From positions 1 to 18,050 of the forward strand of contig JBLHVI010000059.1 in assembly GCA_047630175.1 (NCBI GenBank): 18,050 nt of DNA, given 5' to 3'. The notes under the pieces were generated by a model. The model had not been told where the DNA came from. It searched no databases and worked only from the letters and a program-made list of their open reading frames with translations. Below are positions 14,944 through 18,050 of the stretch, piece after piece; position 1 is the first letter of the stretch, and every line of letters starts with the position of its first letter. The position numbers were made by a program, and so were the translations under genes. Source of the stretch: UBA4582 sp047630175. GTDB lineage: Bacteria; Pseudomonadota; Gammaproteobacteria; Pseudomonadales; Azotimanducaceae.

Positions 14944-16413
14944 ATGAGAACTTACACGCAGCTTTTTTCTGTCGTCTTACTTTTTATCGTTAATGCTATC
15001 GCTTTTGCACAGCCGAAAGATGAATGCGTCAACGGCCTAGACTGCCAGTCATCTTGGGTTGGCCTCTCCGCTGAGGATAAGGCCACAGTATTTGCATTTG
15101 CTGAGGACTATAAAGCGTTCATCCACTTAGCCCGAACTGAACTCAGCTTTGTTGAGCAGGCGGTAGTCTTTGCCAAGGCCAATGGGTTTACAGCGTTGAC
15201 ACCATCAAACTCGGTAAAACCTGGTGCGCGATTATATGAATTGAATCGAGACAGGACCATCGCCCTTATGGTGGTTGGCACTGAATCAAAGCAATCAGGT
15301 TTTCACGTTGTCGGTGCCCATATCGATTCACCGCGATTGGATCTAAAAGGCCGGCCACTTTTTGAAAAAAACGAATTCGCTTTATTTCAAACAAACTATC
15401 ATGGCGGGATTAAGTTTCATCAATGGACAAACCTGCCACTTGCCCTTGTCGGCCGTATCGACAAAAAGGACGGTAGTTCTGTTTCTGTTTCTGTTGGCCT
15501 AAACCCTGACGAGCCAATTTTCATGATTCCTGAGCTTTCACCCCATGTAGACCGAGGCAGGAAGTCGAAGATGTTAGCAGACTTTATCGGACCGGAAGAT
15601 CTTGATCCTGTCATTGGCCATATTCCCGGTACCGAAGAAGGCGAAAATGAAGACGACAAAGAGACCGGCGATGTTGTCGATCAGGTGCTGAAATATCTAC
15701 AGGCAGAATACGGCGCAACCCGCGCTGACCTAGTTTCCGCAGAGCTTGCTCTAGTGCCGGCCGGGGCACCTCGGGATATGGGTTTCGATCGGGGTCTCAT
15801 AGCAGCCTATGGCCAAGACGACCGCTTGGCTTCCTACGCAGCAATGCGAGCGATAGCAGATATTGATAACCCAGAAAAAACCACCATGGCGTATCTGGTA
15901 GATAACGAGGAAGTCGGTAATCGAAACAACACAGGCGCCAAGTCTGACTATTTTGCCGATTTACTGTCGCGTATGCTCTACGCCGAACTCGGTGAATCTT
16001 ATCGGGAGCCGCTTTTTAGGTCAGCGCTGCGACAAACAAGATTTATCTCCATCGACGTGAACCCCGGTGTCAATCCTATGAACCCTGGCGCTTGGGAACT
16101 GGGCAATGCCCCAAAATTAGGCTACGGCGTTAATCTAAAACTCTATGGCCAAGGCAACACAGCTAACTCAGAGTTTATCGCTTGGACCCGCAGGCTTCTT
16201 GATGACAATGAAATCCCGTGGCAAACGGTGACCTATAAAGTCGGCAGTGCAGGTGGTGGCACTATTGGCGGCGAGTTTTCGAGTCAAAACATAGAAGTGA
16301 TCGACTTTGGTGTGCCGCTTTTGTCGATCCACACACCCTATGCCGTTAGTTCGAAAGTTGATGTTTATAGCCTATATCGAGCCGCAAAAGCATTCTACGG
16401 ATTTAAAGAGTAG
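14944..16413 (+). CDS. M18-family zinc aminopeptidase with signal peptide
   Basis: Encodes 489 residues from ATG 14944, with GAGG (14934-14937) 6 nt upstream. All five metal ligands and the catalytic pair of the M18 (aspartyl aminopeptidase) group are visible: His126 and Asp128 (GAHIDSPRLDLKG), Asp292/293 (GQDDRL), Glu322-Glu323 (DNEEVGN), Asp371 (SIDVNPGVNP) and His463 (SIHTPYA). It removes N-terminal residues from peptides; in most bacteria and eukaryotes M18 enzymes are cytoplasmic or vacuolar and lack a signal. Here residues 1-22 (RTYTQLFSVVLLFIVNAIAFA, cleavage before QPKDE) form a clear export signal, so a periplasmic or secreted role is expected. An acidic insertion EEGENEDDKETGD lies before the middle domain. 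Length is slightly above the usual 420-480. No neighbour in the same operon. Confidence 0.92.
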   Translation: MRTYTQLFSVVLLFIVNAIAFAQPKDECVNGLDCQSSWVGLSAEDKATVFAFAEDYKAFIHLARTELSFVEQAVVFAKANGFTALTPSNSVKPGARLYELNRDRTIALMVVGTESKQSGFHVVGAHIDSPRLDLKGRPLFEKNEFALFQTNYHGGIKFHQWTNLPLALVGRIDKKDGSSVSVSVGLNPDEPIFMIPELSPHVDRGRKSKMLADFIGPEDLDPVIGHIPGTEEGENEDDKETGDVVDQVLKYLQAEYGATRADLVSAELALVPAGAPRDMGFDRGLIAAYGQDDRLASYAAMRAIADIDNPEKTTMAYLVDNEEVGNRNNTGAKSDYFADLLSRMLYAELGESYREPLFRSALRQTRFISIDVNPGVNPMNPGAWELGNAPKLGYGVNLKLYGQGNTANSEFIAWTRRLLDDNEIPWQTVTYKVGSAGGGTIGGEFSSQNIEVIDFGVPLLSIHTPYAVSSKVDVYSLYRAAKAFYGFKE

Positions 16414-16428
16414 CTGGTCAGACGATAA

Positions 16429-16473
16429 TTAGGTTGCGCGTGGCAGTAGCGACTCCAATAACTGCCCGCCTAA
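16429..16473. terminator. Imperfect hairpin after the aminopeptidase gene, terminator candidate
   Basis: Nested pairing: TTAGG (16429-16433) with CCTAA (16469-16473), GCG (16438-16440) with CGC (16467-16469, sharing one base) and GGCAGT (16442-16447) with ACTGCC (16461-16466), with a 13-nt loop. It begins 16 bp after the peptidase stop codon. There is no T-run after it, so it may be an mRNA-stabilising hairpin rather than an intrinsic terminator. Confidence 0.35.
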
Positions 16474-16527
16474 TATTTCGCACAAACCAAACATATCATG
16501 TTCTGTGATATAGAGGGGATAGCATCG

Positions 16528-18050
16528 ATGACATCCGAACACGATAGTCAACTAAGCACGTTTAGCAGCGCCGAGACGGCGCTCAACGCCCTCGGCAGCA
16601 AGGTCGGCGTTTGGCGATGGAACTTAGCAAGTAATTTGCTAGACTGGAGCGATCGGTTAATAGAGATTCACGGGCTATGCGCCGATACCTTCGATGCCAG
16701 CGCAGATACTCTTTTTAAGATTATCCACCCAGATGATCTTTCGACTGTTAAACAAAAAATCCAAGCGCACCTCAAACACGGCGCACCTTACCGATGCGTT
16801 TTTCGCACCCTGCACAGCGACGGAAGATACATCCATTGCAGAACAGAAGGTAGCGCAATTCGGACATCGGACGGTATTCCGATTGAAATGGTCGGTGTCA
16901 CATTCGACATAACAGAGGAAATGGAAACGTCCGAAAAACTCAGGAGCAGCGAGCAGCGCCTTGCAACCCTGACATCGAATTTTGACGGCGCTATTTTCCG
17001 ATACAGGTTGAACGTCGACAACACTGATAGTATTGACTACATGAGCGATGGCGCCGAGCGCATCTGGGGATTGCGAGCAACCGAGATTATTGGCGATCCG
17101 GGTAAGGTCTGGGGAACATTAGATCCGGAAGATTTGGCTGGCGTCAAGGCATCCTTCGCAGCCCATACTCTCAGTCAAACGCGCCTCCAAACCCAGTGGC
17201 GCGTAATCTTACCTGACGGCTACAAGCGATGGATCGAATGCCGGGCAACGCCGACGAGGCTGCCGTCGGGCGACACACTCTGGGATGGGTTTGTCATCGA
17301 TATCAGCGACCTAGTCGCCGCACGCGAGGCGTTGCGAGAAAAGACTGAAATGCTTGGGCAGGCTCAGAAGCTAGAAGCCATCGGGCGAATCTCAGGCGGG
17401 ATCGCTCATGACTTCAACAATCTTTTGGCCATTATATTGGGCAACGCTGAGCTTCTGGATTTCAATTCTTTGTCTGTCGAAGATCGTGCAAGCCGGCAAG
17501 CTATTCTTGAGGCCTCGGTAAAGGGCGCAGACCTAACCAGGCGACTTTTAGGTTTTGCGCAGCAATCAAGGCTGGAACCGAAAATTGTTCAGCTAAGAGA
17601 CATTGTCGCCGGAATGATACCGCTTGCCGACACAACGTTGTCAGCAGATATCCATATCAGCTGGGAGACCGATAGCAGTCCTGCGTTGACAGTTAAGGTC
17701 GACGTGGGCCTGCTTGAAAGCTCAATCCTCAATATTATTCTTAATTCGCGAGATGCCATGCCACAAGGTGGCGAGCTTTCGATTCGCATTGTCCAGGAAA
17801 GCTTCGCTAACGAGGTAACGACGAAGAGCGGCATGATAGTTCCCGCCGGCGATTACGCGCTACTGGAGATCAGCGATACCGGCCATGGAATACCCGCTGA
17901 TTTGATTGACCGCGTAACCGAACCCTTCGTTACATCGAAAGGTCCAGAAACCGGCTCAGGTTTGGGCCTCGCAATGGTCGATGGATTTGTCGCGCAGTCG
18001 GGAGGTGTTTTACAAATCAAAAGCGAAGAAGGCGCAGGTACAACCGTCGC
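16528..18050 (+). CDS. PAS-PAS sensor histidine kinase, 3' end cut by the window
   Basis: Opens at ATG 16528 with GAGGGG (16513-16518) 9 nt upstream and stays open to the window end (507 complete codons). No membrane segment or signal peptide is seen, so it is cytoplasmic. Two PAS_3-like domains: about 25-130 (VWRWNLASNLLDWSDRLIEI, IHPDDL, ending VGVTFDITEE) and about 145-270 (DYMSDGAERIWGL, VFVIDISD-type end WDGFVIDISDL). Then the phospho-acceptor helix with His294 (GRISGGIAHDFNNLLAIILG) and an ATPase domain: Asn406 in the N box (ILNSRDAMPQGG), G1 DTGHGIP, F box EPFVTSK, G2 GSGLGLAMVDG. The GGIAHDFNNLL H-box is typical of PAS kinases that often end in a receiver domain, which would lie beyond the window. 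The signal and target are unknown. Confidence 0.93.
   Translation, partial: MTSEHDSQLSTFSSAETALNALGSKVGVWRWNLASNLLDWSDRLIEIHGLCADTFDASADTLFKIIHPDDLSTVKQKIQAHLKHGAPYRCVFRTLHSDGRYIHCRTEGSAIRTSDGIPIEMVGVTFDITEEMETSEKLRSSEQRLATLTSNFDGAIFRYRLNVDNTDSIDYMSDGAERIWGLRATEIIGDPGKVWGTLDPEDLAGVKASFAAHTLSQTRLQTQWRVILPDGYKRWIECRATPTRLPSGDTLWDGFVIDISDLVAAREALREKTEMLGQAQKLEAIGRISGGIAHDFNNLLAIILGNAELLDFNSLSVEDRASRQAILEASVKGADLTRRLLGFAQQSRLEPKIVQLRDIVAGMIPLADTTLSADIHISWETDSSPALTVKVDVGLLESSILNIILNSRDAMPQGGELSIRIVQESFANEVTTKSGMIVPAGDYALLEISDTGHGIPADLIDRVTEPFVTSKGPETGSGLGLAMVDGFVAQSGGVLQIKSEEGAGTTV

Noticed and set aside
1..18050. CRISPR arrays, tRNA or rRNA genes, insertion sequences, prophage or toxin-antitoxin genes
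   Set aside because: No regularly spaced repeats, cloverleaf sequences, transposase or integrase motifs were seen on either strand.

Overview
The window looks like chromosomal DNA of a heterotrophic gammaproteobacterium, probably aquatic. The support is: roughly 50% G+C, mostly single genes or divergent pairs with modest Shine-Dalgarno sites, several TTG starts, exported periplasmic or outer-membrane proteins, an MscS channel, a possible RMF-like small protein, and many SDR, CoA-transferase and acyl-CoA carboxylase genes typical of bacteria that degrade lipids, terpenoids or aromatics. This taxonomic reading is inference; no marker gene is present.

Layout. 1-669: 3' part of an acyl-CoA carboxylase carboxyltransferase gene, then a bidirectional terminator shared with the convergent gene at 833-1957 (zinc-free MDR reductase). 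Its upstream region has three perfect 13-bp dyads. 2231-3301 (extended SDR, minus) and 3616-4479 (classical SDR, plus) diverge from a 314-bp region rich in inverted repeats. 4687-5385: a minus-strand outer-membrane beta-barrel gene broken by three in-frame stops. 5521-7263: MscS-type channel with a long periplasmic N-terminus, divergent from an isopenicillin-N-synthase-like Fe(II)/2OG oxygenase (7604-8641). 8642-9692: mostly empty, with one small ORF (9183-9434) that may be RMF-like. 9693-10889: family III CoA-transferase, divergent from an SDR (11172-11975) preceded by a 23-codon upstream ORF with a strong ribosome site. About 12016-12412: a decayed hotdog acyl-CoA thioesterase abutting an exported metallo-beta-lactamase-fold hydrolase (12411-13166), which diverges from an EamA/DMT transporter (13345-14268). 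14269-14943: no intact gene, a possible 3' gene remnant at its end. 14944-16413: M18 aminopeptidase with a signal peptide. 16528-end: PAS-PAS-histidine kinase, cut by the window edge.

The carboxylase, MDR, three SDRs, CoA-transferase and dead thioesterase fit peripheral oxidation and CoA-dependent breakdown of a hydrophobic or alicyclic compound, but they do not form one operon and the substrate cannot be read from the sequence. I did not find a clear new multi-gene system, mobile element, CRISPR array or RNA gene. The most informative new observations are the two hidden pseudogenes, the upstream ORF, the inverted-repeat-rich divergent promoter and the exported M18 peptidase.
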